A DNA stretch of 64,000 nt from Macrostomum hystrix (lineage: Eukaryota > Platyhelminthes > Macrostomidae): contig CATNEN010000001.1 of the NCBI GenBank assembly GCA_950097015.1, positions 21,009,501-21,073,500 on the forward strand, in the 5' to 3' direction. How positions within the stretch are numbered: position 1 is the first letter of the stretch; every line of letters begins with the position of its first letter. Shown here piece after piece: positions 29,406 through 40,031 of the stretch. Position numbers and translations under genes: made by a program. Under the pieces are notes generated by a model. The model saw only the letters and a list, made by a program, of their open reading frames with translations, was not told where the DNA came from and did not search any database.

Positions 29406-29912
29406 CTGCCGAAGGAGGGATTCGCAGAGATCCAGCCAGAAAAACATCCGCAAAAGCCAAGCAGTGCTAGTGGCAAAAATCAACCAACGCTTCGGTGGCT
29501 GGTCCGAAGGCGAAACGACCGAGTGGTGGCGCCCGCGGATGCTGCTGCTGGCGCCGTTCTGCCCGCGGATGCTGCTGCTGGCGCCGATCTTCCCGCGGAT
29601 GCTGCTGCTGGCGCCGTTCTGCCCGCGGATGCTGCTGCTGGCGCCGTTCTGCCCGAGGATGCTGCAGGCGACTCTCTGGACAGCTTGATAAATTTTTCGT
29701 TCTCTTCTTCGATGGCAGATACTAACTGCGGTTCGAGATGCACAAAAGAAGTGAGCATCGACGCCCCACATCGAGCATCGGGTCAAGTGCGTGGTTGCAC
29801 TAGTGGCGGTTCTTGGCTGCAGTCCCAGGCGAGCGGCTTGTGCTACGACATGCAGAGAATTTTTTATACCCATGTGGTCCAGCAGGAGACAAGTGGTCCA
29901 CTACAAAACTGA
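29406..29912 (+). CDS. Possible next exon of the same unidentified gene, with 10-residue repeats
   Basis: Follows TTCTTTAG at 29398-29405 and continues the phase 0 frame of the exon ending at 28779. Open from LPKEGFAEIQPEK through four to five copies of a 10-residue unit (AAAGAVLPAD type) to a Ser-rich segment and a Cys-containing end; stop at 29912. A donor-like GTGAGC near 29752 could end the exon earlier. The minus strand is also open across the repeat, but the phase match with the upstream exon favours the plus strand. Function unknown. Confidence 0.4.
   Translation: MPKEGFAEIQPEKHPQKPSSASGKNQPTLRWLVRRRNDRVVAPADAAAGAVLPADAAAGADLPADAAAGAVLPADAAAGAVLPEDAAGDSLDSLINFSFSSSMADTNCGSRCTKEVSIDAPHRASGQVRGCTSGGSWLQSQASGLCYDMQRIFYTHVVQQETSGPLQN
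29536..29662 (+). repeat. 30 bp minisatellite, about 4 copies
   Basis: Units of GCGGATGCTGCTGCTGGCGC plus CGTTCTGCCC, one copy with GATCTT in place of GTTCTG. The period of 30 keeps all reading frames open. Confidence 0.9.
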
Positions 29913-30300
29913 CTACAAAAAGAGTCCAATTCCGGTTTTACCATGCGCGCGTAACTGCATTTTAACCGCTTTCGCGAGGGGTACTTCGCGCAAATGCCGA
30001 TTCGTCTAGCCGGTGGCGTTCGAGCTGAATTATGGAAATATCCGTTGGATTTTTTCCCCAAGGATATTCCTCAGTGATTTTTTTTCATTTTTTAACTAAT
30101 TCAGCAGGACATGACGATGATTATTTCGAGTTTACTAACTCGTTACAATATACTAGAGCTGTCTGACGAAATATAGAACTAACGCTGTATTAAAAAAACA
30201 AGACCAAATTAGGCTAAAAACCACTCTTCACTAGTCTCCAGCTCTCTCAATACTCGTACAACTTCGCCACTTGTGAAAGGCTGAGTAGGGCAGGGGCCGT

Positions 30301-30355
30301 GACCCCCTCCCAGGCCCCCTCCCAGACCCCCTCCCAGACCCCCTCCCAGGCATAG
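30301..30355. repeat. Short CCCCCTCCCAG tandem repeat
   Basis: Four to five tandem CCCCCTCCCAGNC units of about 13 bp. Confidence 0.8.
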
Positions 30356-30371
30356 ATCAGGATCTCATCAG

Positions 30372-30558
30372 TGATGTTATTTGCAAGCTTTTTCACCGTG
30401 AGACGTCTGTCTTCCTCAATAAACTTCGCCACAGTCCCAATATTATCTGGGGTCCGTACAGTCGGCTCCCGGTTCTGGCTGCGACCACCTGAGCCACCAT
30501 GGCCGGAGCGCAGTTGATCGAAGATATGATCATAAACTGAGTTCGGACAAAGTTTCAT
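30372..30558 (-). pseudogene. Mariner-type transposase N-terminal fragment
   Basis: On the minus strand, VRTPDNIGTVAKFIEEDRRL followed by TVKKLA matches the second helix-turn-helix of mariner/SETMAR-like transposases as I know them. Nothing of the DDE domain is visible; the frame then enters a CCCCCTCCCAG repeat (30301-30355). Confidence 0.6.
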
Positions 30559-30559
30559 C

Positions 30560-31400
30560 CGGGTAAATGTCTTGCACGTGGCTTAAGCACTCCAATGCTG
30601 ACATTCCTGCTTTGAAGAAGTTCACAACAACCTCTTTCTGTTTTATCATCTTTAATGCCTCGAAGAATAGCGTAGGGCTAGTTTGATGAGTGTACTAAAG
30701 TTAAAAACAAGCTGTAGCGTAACAGCTTATGCTGGAAAGCGAAAAACCTGGGGAAGTTTCGGGAATAAGCATATGAACTTATAATAAGTATAAATATACT
30801 AAGAATAGAAGTCCAAGAAAACCTAAATTATTGTAACGTTCCCAATAACAATACTGTGTTGGCCCATTTTTGCCGGACAGCCCTCGAAAAGTATCCAATT
30901 CGACAGCCAAAACCACAATCATACTTACAGTAGCATTTGAATCTTTGTTCCTGCACTATGTTACGAGCAGTTCTTTTTGTTTAATTGACAATAATTTGTA
31001 CTTAAAGCCACTTTCTTTACATTAGTTTTTAAGTTTTTGTCGGCCTCCAATTTAACAACGATAGGCATTTTGCTGAAACATTTTATTAGTCTGCTTTTGC
31101 GACTTAAATCTTGATTTAACAATACTGTGGAATAAAGAAATATACCGTTACGTAGTAATGAAATCTTTCAATCATTTTTGTTGCGATTCAACACTGTGAA
31201 ATCATTTAACTTAAGCTCTCAGTCCTTTAAATTTAAACTCAAGCGTGAAAGTCAACTTAATTACTCAATTCTAAAACTACTTAGTATATTTATATTTTTT
31301 TTATACTAAGTCAATATAAACTCGTATATTTTTATGGTATATATCAGCAGTCAATGTTTTTTCACACCTGAAACCATCTCCCTCAACGAGGCCGAAGGAC
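30560..31400. other. AT-rich DNA without recognised features
   Basis: No ORF above background and no repeat recognised. Confidence 0.4.
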
Positions 31401-31404
31401 TTGC

Positions 31405-31767
31405 TTAAGTGTGGACATTTCTTGGTCGCAAAGTTCTTCCTGAATACGGCTTCTTTCCTCCACCGGCGTATTCATTTATGCTTTCGCGTCTTTTTCTCTG
31501 GACACTCGCCGCCACCGCTTCCTCTCGCTGCTTCGCTTCCTCTTGCTGCTTCGCTTCCTCTCGCTGCTTCGCCGCCTCCGCTTCCTCTCGCTGCTTCGCT
31601 TCCTCTCGCTGCTTCGCCGCCTCCGCTTCCTCTTGCTGCTTCGCCGCCTCCGCTTCCTCTCGCTGCTTTAACGCCTGCGCTTCCTCTCTCCTTGCCTCCG
31701 CATCGACACTCTCGTTTTCAAATCTGGTGCCACTTGTACCTGCAGTACCACATATCTCAATTTTCAT
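31405..31767 (-). CDS. Last exon of an unidentified minus-strand gene, Lys-Gln-Arg-Glu-Glu repeat protein
   Basis: On the minus strand a CAG acceptor at 31770-31768 is followed by 120 codons and a stop at 31405. The frame is MKIEICGTAGTSGTRFENES, then repeats of KQREEA and AEAAKQ that would form a charged single helix or coiled coil, then a basic end (RPRNVHT). The DNA is a CTTCCTCTCGCTGCTTCG-type repeat. The plus strand is also open over the repeat, but only the minus strand joins in phase to another exon-like segment. Family not recognised. Confidence 0.45.
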   Translation of the reverse strand: MKIEICGTAGTSGTRFENESVDAEARREEAQALKQREEAEAAKQQEEAEAAKQREEAKQREEAEAAKQREEAKQQEEAKQREEAVAASVQRKRRESINEYAGGGKKPYSGRTLRPRNVHT

Positions 31768-31931
31768 CTGCCGCACACAGATGATTGAAACTCGCAAAGC
31801 AGCTCGCAAATCCGGGCAGACAAAGCAAGTTCAAACTGTTTAAGTGCTTCAGAAACGAGCTGTTATTACTAGAAGACATATTTTGCACCTAAAAGACTCC
31901 ATCCATACAATTGAAGCCATTCTTTCCCTAC

Positions 31932-32231
31932 CTCAGAAGCTTTCAGACGCTTGCTGGAATCCTGACGACAGTCTGACTCTTCACTACGTTTGCGAAAGAT
32001 GTCCACTCCATCATAGTAGGCAAGAGCGATACCTCGTTCAGAGATGTATTTAAAATTTGAACCTTCAATCGTGCGAATGTTTCCAATTGATAAGGAGACA
32101 CCCAGACTATCAGCTGCGCTGCGGACACCAGAGGCAACAATTTTAATGCCGACGACAAGATCTTCGTCCGGAATCGCCTTTGTCAACGGACCATTTGCTT
32201 CGAAAATTGAAAACGGGTCTTTGACAAAAGC
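31932..32231 (-). CDS. Exon of the same unidentified minus-strand gene
   Basis: 300 bp, exactly 100 codons, bounded on the minus strand by TTCACTTCAG and GAG/GTAGGG; both junctions are phase 0. Begins AFVKDPFSIFEANGP and includes DEDLVVGIKIVASGVRSAAD. It has ordinary globular composition with no visible known motif. Earlier exons would lie beyond 32231, possibly past the Tc1-like insertion at 32.5-33.7 kb. The coding call rests on phase, splice sites and composition. Confidence 0.5.
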
Positions 32232-32577
32232 CTGAAGTGAAGAATAAAATATGTAACGGGTTATTGCGAGCTATTTATTGGTGACACTTCCATACATGTA
32301 GACAACATAGACATAAAATCTTAGACGAAATAGCTACTGATTTTCATTGTTTTCATATTGAAACCAATACATGACTGCATAGGCATAGAGGATTACAATA
32401 TAAAACAGATAATATTGGTTTTTGCATGCTAGGTGAGACTTTTTCAAGCAATCTGAGACTGAATGGCAAAAACACTATTGTCTATGGCCACCACTCGCTG
32501 CAGCCCAGCTTTTTGGGCGCGCCTTGCAAGCAAAGTAAGGAATTTTTTAAAGCTAAGTGAGAACCATATTGAAAACA

Positions 32578-33675
32578 AAGGCTGGACTATGGCATATCAA
32601 CTGCGTTCAACAAGCAACGAGGATGGAGAGCGCTTGGTCAATGCCATCGAAGATGGTTACTTAATTTCGACTGCGTCCAAAATCCTAAATCTGAACAAGA
32701 AGACGGCCTATCGGATATGGAGTCGCTACGCAGCTACTGGTGAGATCCATGCGTTGCAACGCGGTGGCCGCAAGCCGGGGTCAACAAAAATTGATGCTGA
32801 AATGCGGAATGCCGTTGAGCAGATAGTTGAGCGAAATCCCTGTTACTCTGACGGATGTGCAGAGAAAACTGACTTTGGAGTTGCCACAAAAGCCGGCTAT
32901 CTCTGAATCCACCATTGCTAGAGCGATGAACTCCATGCTTTTATCACTGAAAGTCGCCACCAAGGATGCCGACGTGAGGCTTGCTGCGAATACCCAGGAT
33001 GTGATACAAGCGAGGCGCGACTATGCCATGATGATGACGGGTCTGCTTGTGAATGACCTGGCTGTGTTTATCGATGAGACTGGCTACAACCCATGGACGA
33101 GAAGGACGCAGGGTCGAGCAAGAGTTGGCCAGCCTGTGCGACGAACGGTGGTAATGCAGAGGGGTCCCAACATGACGATGCGCTTGGCAGTGTCATCTGA
33201 CCTGTGTCTTTTCCACTGTACGCTGCAGCGAGGTGGTCAAACACAAGAGAGATTTCAGCAGTTTATTTTGGAACTAGCTAACATAATACAGGCCGATGCT
33301 CCTGGCAGACGAGTTATTCTCATTTTCGATGGTCCAAATTTTCACCAAGGGATTGAGATACCTGAGCAGTTTAAGGATCTCATTCGTCTGCAAATTTTAG
33401 CGGCGTACTCGCCGTTTTTGAATCCCGTGGAGATGGCGCACAGCGCTCTTAAGAGTGAGATCAAGCGTCGCCTTGTACTCGTAGAGCCCGCAATCGTGGC
33501 TGAGGAAAACGTTTGCCTACCAAGCATGACACGAGATGATTGGCGATACATGCTGATGGATCGGCTTGGAAGAGAATCGCTACATGTCATTACTCCGCAA
33601 AAGATCGCAGGCTGGGAGCTCCACTGCACTCGAAAGTTTGCTCAGTGTATCATCAACATGCAACCCTTTATTTGA
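32578..33675 (+). pseudogene. IS630/Tc1-type DDE transposase with one frameshift
   Basis: First frame to about 32845: N-terminal helix-turn-helix regions (SKILNLNKKTAYRIWSRY) and a GGRKPGS linker. Second frame from about 32827 to the stop at 33675: the DDE core with FIDETGYNPW near 33068 (first Asp), LIFDGPNFH near 33322 (second Asp) and FLNPVEMAHSALK near 33417 (Glu). Apart from the frameshift near 32830-32850 the protein looks complete at about 360 residues. I saw no terminal inverted repeats around it. It is related in architecture to the HTH-only ORF at 9.9 kb but not obviously the same family. Confidence 0.82.
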
Positions 33676-33999
33676 ACGCTTTTAACATTATCAGCAATTT
33701 TTGCACCGCTTGTTTTGTTGTGTTCCTGCGTATCCTTTTCCAAATATATAGTTTCCGGCAGTACTGATGTGGAGTGTGCTGCGGGAATCGAGTGGGAATG
33801 TGAGCCAGCATAATTTGTCAAATTTTTAAGTATCTAATAATTGCGACCCACATAGCAGCTGGCCGCAAACAAGATCATTAATCTTAGGGCCGGGTTTGGG
33901 GCGGCGGTGAATTGAGTAGCCACCGAATCCCCTCTCCCTGGATCTGTCTAGACCCTCATAGGAATGACTGATCGCGGGCCATAACTCGCAGCACTGGCG

Positions 34000-34110
34000 C
34001 CCCTTTTCGGCCGCTGGCGCCCCTTTTTCAGCCGCTGGCTCCCGTTTTTCAGCCGCTGGCGCCCTTTCTTGGCTCCTGGCGCCCTTTTTCGGCCGCTGGC
34101 ACCCCCTCTG
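34000..34110. repeat. Short minisatellite, CAGCCGCTGGCGCCC-type units
   Basis: About five units of 25-30 bp ending in runs of T. A TE-like tip CCTGGATCTGCCACTG follows at 34156-34171 (reverse CAGTGGCAGATCCAGG), resembling ends of hAT-type elements I have seen; the partner end was not found. Confidence 0.6.
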
Positions 34111-34249
34111 TGATTCTCATGGCGCTCCCCTGACAGACCGCCCCAAAACAAAATTCCTGGATCTGCCACTGACTGTATAGAGGAGTGGCTAAGAGACATG
34201 TTTCTAAAGAAGTAATCAAGAGAGGGCTGTTTGGACAAACTTTTCACTT

Positions 34250-35890
34250 ATTTTTACTTAAAACGCCCTTAAACAAACTCTTCACTTTTCATTAATGCAG
34301 TAAATAAATAAATGGTGACCTTCACTATAAAGTTAATACAGAGACGTGAATTGCTTACTGCTTTGCTTTAAATTTCTGCCCCAAAAACAACGGGCAAAAA
34401 AAGCTAGTTAGCCTTATAAAATGAATTCTCAAAGTTCTGGCTTTGTACAAATAGAGTACACTTATAGGTTCTGTTCAGATCGTGCAGGCTTCTAACTCAG
34501 TCAGCTAGGGGGTGTTGCGCAAGTTGACGATGCAATTCCAATTCAGCGGCAGTCAGTGAAATTTTGACAAGGGTGAGAAAAGCTGTGATGCAATCTATTT
34601 ATAAATAAATTCGCACTGACTGTCTCGCCAGTGGGGTTGACACAGTAAAATTCTTATCAGTGTACTCACTTTTAACAAAACTGGCCCTGATGCAATCATT
34701 AAAATTGGCAGTGGTATGCACGTTGACAAAACAGGCTCTGATGTAATGCATTAAAAATCCAGTCAGGAAGCCTTTCCTTCAACTGACCACGGAAATTCCG
34801 TGGTAAAAAGCAGTTTTTCGCAAATTAAACAGCTTTAGAATTGTCAGAATTGTTAGCAAAATCTGCCACATCACCGCCGGAAAATTTGCAAACTAACAGT
34901 GCAAGTCCTGTCAAGATTGGTCTTGTGGTTCACTCTAAAACGTGAAATTCACCAACAGACAGACAAACAGACAAAGTCAACTTTAGTTATATAGATTACG
35001 TCATTTTTTTAATAAAATATTATTGACTATAGTGCAGGGAGCTACAATAACATTTTACAGTCTCAGCAAGGGCCTGAGATGAAAGTACACTGATTACATA
35101 ATACTCACAAACTGAGTTAAGCGTACACTGAGACTATAGACCATTCAAATAGTGACTATTCACTTCACAACTGCCTGTCTCTCCGTGCGTTTGGCGTTTC
35201 GCGAACGCGGCGGGGGGAGGGTTGCGCGCCAGTTTCAGCCGGCAGCCAATCAGAAACAAGGGCGGTTAGCTGAAATTGGCAGAGCTGGTTTAGAATGGTG
35301 AGATATGCTAAAATTATTTCTGGGAAATTCCACAAACCCGTAAGCCCCGTAAAACCCGTAAGTCCTGCGCAGACATGCTGGACTGGTATATAAAGTTTGA
35401 AATTTAATGAAAATTTTCAACAATGCATATCAACAACTACTTCCAGCTCTTCAGACCGTCGAGATATTCAATGTTTCTGGCCGAAGGTCCAATTTTACAC
35501 TTAAGAGCTAGTGTATTTCATACACCCCTATACACGAATTTGCACTGCGCCTCAGTGCGGCCTTTCCAGACCTTCAAACTTTATCACATTGTCACCCGAA
35601 TGTGCTTGCATCTTCTCCGACTTCGGTGGTCACCGACTTTTATCTAGACGGAGCTGCTGGACCTTCAACAAGTGGCACCAGCCGACTATGGAGTCCCTAA
35701 AGCGAATTTTTCTACTTTCGCTGATCAAGCCTCGACATTATGCAACACTCAACTACTATACATGCTACTCTAGTCTGTCAACCAATCAGTCACCACCCCG
35801 ACGCCGTCAGCACCGTCAGCAGGTCAATGGTAAAAAAGCGATCAGTGGTAATAATTACCTAGAATCCTTCGAAAAGTTCAGATTGCCGAA
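34250..35890. other. AT-rich DNA with scattered repeat debris
   Basis: No supported gene. Near 34958-34990 a CAGACAGACAAACAGACAAA tract followed by GTCAACTTTAGTTATATAGA looks like a transposon terminus of unknown type. Confidence 0.35.
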
Positions 35891-36584
35891 GTAAAACTTG
35901 CTCGCCACTCCAGTATTTGCCGATTCCACCGCTCTCCGCTTTCATCAGCAGATTGTTGTCAGCGGTGTACAGTTCTGATTTGAACACATAATGAAATGTG
36001 TCACTGGATTCGTCGGTCGGATTTCGAGCAGTCGTTGCCATGAAAAACTTGCCATGAAGACCATTTCTGGCCGGCTTGTCCTTCATGAAGACAGTGAAGG
36101 TGCAGTCGCTGCCATAATATCTAATGAGCAGTTTATCTATACAGATGTAGACTCCAGTAGGGATGCCAACCGGTTTTAAAACCGGTTTAAAAAAACGGTT
36201 TTTTGCAGGAAAACCGGTTCTATAAAAACCGGTTTTTTTGTCCGGTTTTTTGACGGTTTTCAATGGGTTTTTTATTTTAATTATGTCTCACAGAGTCACA
36301 ATTTTTGCACTTTGGAGAAAAAATAACTGGCAACAAATTTTTTCTAAATCGTTACTTTGTAACTTCATAATCGTAATTCGTAGTTGTAGTTGTAGAGTCT
36401 GAATTCCTGAAAAGAATATGAAAAACCTCGGAGTCCGCATGACTCAGTCAGTGACTCAGTACCGTACCAGTAGTACTCAGTGTCAGTACTCAGTATGGTA
36501 CTCAGTACTCAGTACTCAGTGTCAGTACTCAGTATGGTACTCAGTACTCAGTACTCAGTATTTCTCAGAAAAAGTCCTCAACTG

Positions 36585-36830
36585 CAACTGCAAGCATGCT
36601 CAACTCTGGAGAGTCGCATTGGCCGTGAACTGGAGTTCTTTCGCATTGCGCATCAGCGGGGAACACTGCTGACACAGCTTTTTGATAAGCTTCTACTAAT
36701 TCCGCCAACAAGTGTTGAAGCCGAGCGGTCATTTTCTGCTAGTGGCCTTTTTCTATCAAAGGTCAGGTCCCGGTTGTCAGACAGGACACTGTCCCGGCTG
36801 ATTATGCTTCGTCACTATTTTTTTAAGTGA
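36585..36830 (+). pseudogene. hAT transposase C-terminal dimerisation region
   Basis: IPPTSVEAERSFSASGLFLS followed by KVRSRLSDRTL is the conserved hAT C-terminal block, and the stop follows at 36828-36830. The rest of the transposase is missing. A GTACTCA tandem repeat (36460-36560) runs directly before it. Confidence 0.85.
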
Positions 36831-36869
36831 TTTTTCTGAATTTACTAAAGAGCAAAGACTATATTTATG

Positions 36870-37410
36870 CAGTGTTGGGCATTGTTAGATTTTTTAACTT
36901 CGTTAAGTTAATAAGCGTTAACAAAAAAACTTTAACTTTAACTTCAACTTTAGTTAACTTTAAAAAAAATGAATTTAACTTCGTTAATAAAAGTTAAAAG
37001 TTAAATTTACTCAAATTTTGTCCTGAGTATATTAAGCTGCACCATAGTACCCGTATTTTCCATTTGCCCTTTCATACTGGTTCTGATTCCTGAATTGGAA
37101 TAACTCTGCTTCTGGAACTTATCGTGAACTTTCTCGTGAAAAGGCTCATAGTCATTGACTCGTTATGTAAAAAATTAACCCGGAACCGGAAGCAAAAAAA
37201 GCTTCCTAGATTTGTAAATGTCTCATAAATATGTTAACGGACCAAGCCAATTGTTAAATTGAAAAAAGGTACCAAAAATTCGTTAAAAAGTTAACCCAAA
37301 AAAATAATTAACTTAGGTCCATTAACTTTTATGAAAAAACTTAACGCTTATTAACGCTTATTAACTTTTTAACGCTTTTTAACGGACCATTATTTAGACC
37401 GAATTAGAAT
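36870..37410. repeat. GTTAA-rich inverted-repeat element nested in the hAT
   Basis: Starts near CAGTGTTGGGCATTGTTAG. Both ends are packed with GTTAAC, AACTTCGTTAA and GTTAATAAGCGTTAA motifs that are inverted relative to one another. It looks like a MITE with subterminal repeats. Exact limits and target duplication are not resolved. Confidence 0.5.
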
Positions 37411-38399
37411 TCGCTAATTCTGTTGCGCCCAAATTTTGGCAGCCATTATTGTACAATTTTATTTGTCATTAATAAATAAGTGAAATCGAAGTTTATTTTC
37501 TGTTAAAATTAGTAATATCTAAGTGTATCTATCTATCTTTAATGCGTATTTAGTGCTTTTTAAAAACTTGGCACACAAACCGGTTTTTTAAAACCGGTTT
37601 TCTTATAAAAGGCGGTTTTCAAACCGGTTAACCGGTTTTCAAAAAGGGCCGGTTTTTGCCATCTCTAGACTCCAGGCAGGACAGGCATTGTGAGGCGATC
37701 TTGAAATTGGCTGTACAGAGCTCGAATGCCATAAATCGGATCTCTGGCAGCCCTTGCGATCCTGCTCGCTCGACGTTTAAACCATAAGCAGCTCCAAATT
37801 TGCACAAAGAAATGTCTTGAGAAACTTGTCACCAATAAGGTGTGGATTGGATGACAGAGATCGACAGACCAAAGGTGCTGAAAACTTTCATTACGCATGT
37901 GAGCTCCTAAATAAAATGGTGCTCCAGCCTTCCATTTCAACAACGTCGCAATCTTCGAAGTCACTGCCAAATTTGCGATGGCCAGTCTCATTTGTCGCCC
38001 TGACGATTTCCTCCACAGCATCTCTGGGCAGGAAAAACAGGACGCATTCAACTTGACTCAAAGGAAAAGTTTGGATTTATTTGCGGCTCCAAGCGCGGCA
38101 CGGAATCACTTGGCCATCGCCGTGGATGCGGATGTTGAGTAGTGTAGCTAAATTCGTGATCCGGCAGATGCTTCATCTCATGAACTGGCTTCGACTAAGA
38201 TATATGTATTTCTTGCGACTCATCATCAGACAGAAACACGTCCTCATCGATTTCACTCACATTTGAGCCACTAGAATCGCAACTGATCGACCTTGAATCT
38301 TCAGTGGGGCAAGAGTCTTCGGCGTAACCTCGGTAGCTTGCCATTTGTTTTGCGCTGAACTATTTGTGCGTAGTTTATCTGCAGGCTCTGCAAGACATA

Positions 38400-38650
38400 A
38401 AACCTGGTCCTTTTCTTTGGTCCCTTCCTCTCCTTTCTCTTTGTTGGGTTTGTAAGTTGGGCCGGGGGTGGAGGTTTAACACCCACCCTGTCCTGGCTGA
38501 CACTTTGCTACCTTCCCCCAGCCGGTGATTCGCTCCAGCCGACATAACCTGACCGTCTTTACCCACACTGCTTTCTGTCTGCCATCTATCGAAAACCCCA
38601 ACCCCCCAACTGGTAAATAAATAAATATATATATATATATATATATGCGA
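38400..38650. other. Unassigned GC-richer stretch and AT microsatellite
   Basis: 38400-38600 has no ORF on a supported frame. AT dinucleotide repeats run at 38624-38647. Confidence 0.5.
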
Positions 38651-39069
38651 GGGCTCTTCTAAGCTCCAATATATTACGAGCATTGTAGTATCGCACAGAG
38701 AAGACGAATATCGTAGTATATTTAGCTTGCACTTATTCAGCCAATAGCTTCTTCGTCCTACTGCTATAAGAAACATATATTCTGTTTCTTATTATATTCT
38801 TACCGAACGTGCGGTTCGAGACATTCGGGAATTTCTGCAGCGAAATGGCGCAACGCAAAAGGAAGTACAAAAGTTCATTTCATTTTGCTCCATCTACAAG
38901 GACACTAGAAAAAAAGAAGCACGCTATAATAATAATAATAACGGACGCTGCGGAGGTTAGAAAACTGCAGCGAACACACGCTGCCGAAAAACGCGGGAGT
39001 CAGCCCTGGCAGCAGCCTGAGGGGAGAAGCCAAGACTCTGCAAGTCAGTTAAAAGGCAATCAAGTAGAG

Positions 39070-40031
39070 TCACGCGACGGCCCTGTCACGCCGAAGGCCT
39101 TCACTGGGCGGGTTGAGCAGAAAGCCCGCACCCCTCGCATGAGCCCGCAGGCAGTGGCCGGCAAGCATTTGCCGACGCCTTTGCAGGGAACGAGCGAAGG
39201 AGGGCACACGGGCTCTCGCGGTCAGCTCGGCGTTGCTCGCAGTCTCAGGGTAGCGGATGCCAAGCGCCGACCTCAGCAGGTGTCGGTGAGACGCCTCCAG
39301 GGCAGCCTCACGGGTAGGCGTCATCGGCACTGCTTCGAGGCCATATGCAAGGACGGATTCGACAGCTGAGCGGAAGAGGCCGATCTTCAGGACGTCGGAG
39401 GCAGTAGAGTCAAAGATGGTACGCAGAAGGTGGAGGGCGCGCCAGGCCTGTTGCTTGCGGTATTCGATGATTGCGTTGGCGTCCAAAATTTGCACACCTA
39501 AGTACTTAAAGTCCTGGCAGGTGTTGATGACATTGCCGTCTGGAAGTTGGAGTGGTGGGGCGGTTGCTGTGCCCATGTGCAGGACCTCCGTCTTTTTGTA
39601 GTTGATGTGAAGCCCGACTCTCCCGCCTTCCTCGGCCAGGCGACAGACCGCTCTCAGGGCTGCGTCAGGGTCGCAGCAGGTCAGGGCGACGTCGTCGGCA
39701 TAGGCGAGGCAGGTCAGGCGGACGCAGGGGAGCCGGGCACTACGCCTGCGGGTGACCATGAAGCCATCGTCGTCGCGTAGGGCGCGCCTGAGAACGAAGT
39801 CCATGACCATCACGAAAAGAAAAGGAGAAAGGGTGTCTCCTTGAAGAACACCAGAGGTGGTAGCGAACTCGGTCGTGGGCCCGTCTGCAGTCTGAATAAA
39901 AGCACTGGAGTCGGTGTAAAGGTCCATCACTGCTTGGATGAGCAATTGTGGAACGCCGTGTTCTTTGAGCAGCCATGCAATGGCCGGCCTGCTGATGGAA
40001 TCAAATGCTTTGCGGAAGTCGACGAAAACGA
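39070..40031 (-). pseudogene. LINE reverse transcriptase fragment, family B, minus strand
   Basis: Minus-strand frame open over the RT palm and thumb: TIVFVDFRKAFDSISRPAI near 40020, GVLQGDTLSPFLFVMV near 39830, YADDVALTC near 39690, INYKKTEVLHMG near 39590 and a C-terminal RRRQMLAGHCLRAH near 39150 that is typical of RTE-like elements. The 5' half is missing. Beyond 40031 the same minus frame stays open only by chance, as antisense to the plus-strand LINE fragment. Confidence 0.85.

Larger units (their letters stand above)
36158..37667 (+). mobile_element. hAT DNA transposon remnant, 1510 bp, with 8 bp target duplication
   Basis: GACTCCAG stands on both sides (36150-36157 and 37668-37675), the 8 bp duplication expected for hAT. 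Tips are TAGGGATGCCAACCGG on the left and, reversed, TAGAGATGGCAAAAACCGG on the right. Many AACCGGTTTT motifs lie just inside both ends. It interrupts the piggyBac remnant. Confidence 0.9.
35895..38344 (-). pseudogene. piggyBac-type transposase remnant, split by a hAT element
   Basis: Minus strand. ATG at 38344 opens an acidic N-terminus (MASYRGYAEDSCPTEDSRSI and a DEDVFLSDDES patch) typical of piggyBac transposases, stopped at 38195. Further on, in a later frame, LFFLPRDAVEEIVRATNE (about 38030) matches the start of the DDE_Tnp_1_7 domain. Beyond the hAT insertion, VYICIDKLLIRYYG (about 36140) with the following KDKPARNGLHGKFFM is the block around the second catalytic Asp of piggyBac. There are stops and frame changes; the C-terminal part is short. 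Assignment rests on these three blocks in correct order. Confidence 0.7.

Noticed and set aside
29385-29873. Minus-strand 162-codon ORF over the 30 bp repeat
   Set aside because: Open because of the 30 bp period; the plus frame is preferred because it continues the phase of an upstream exon.
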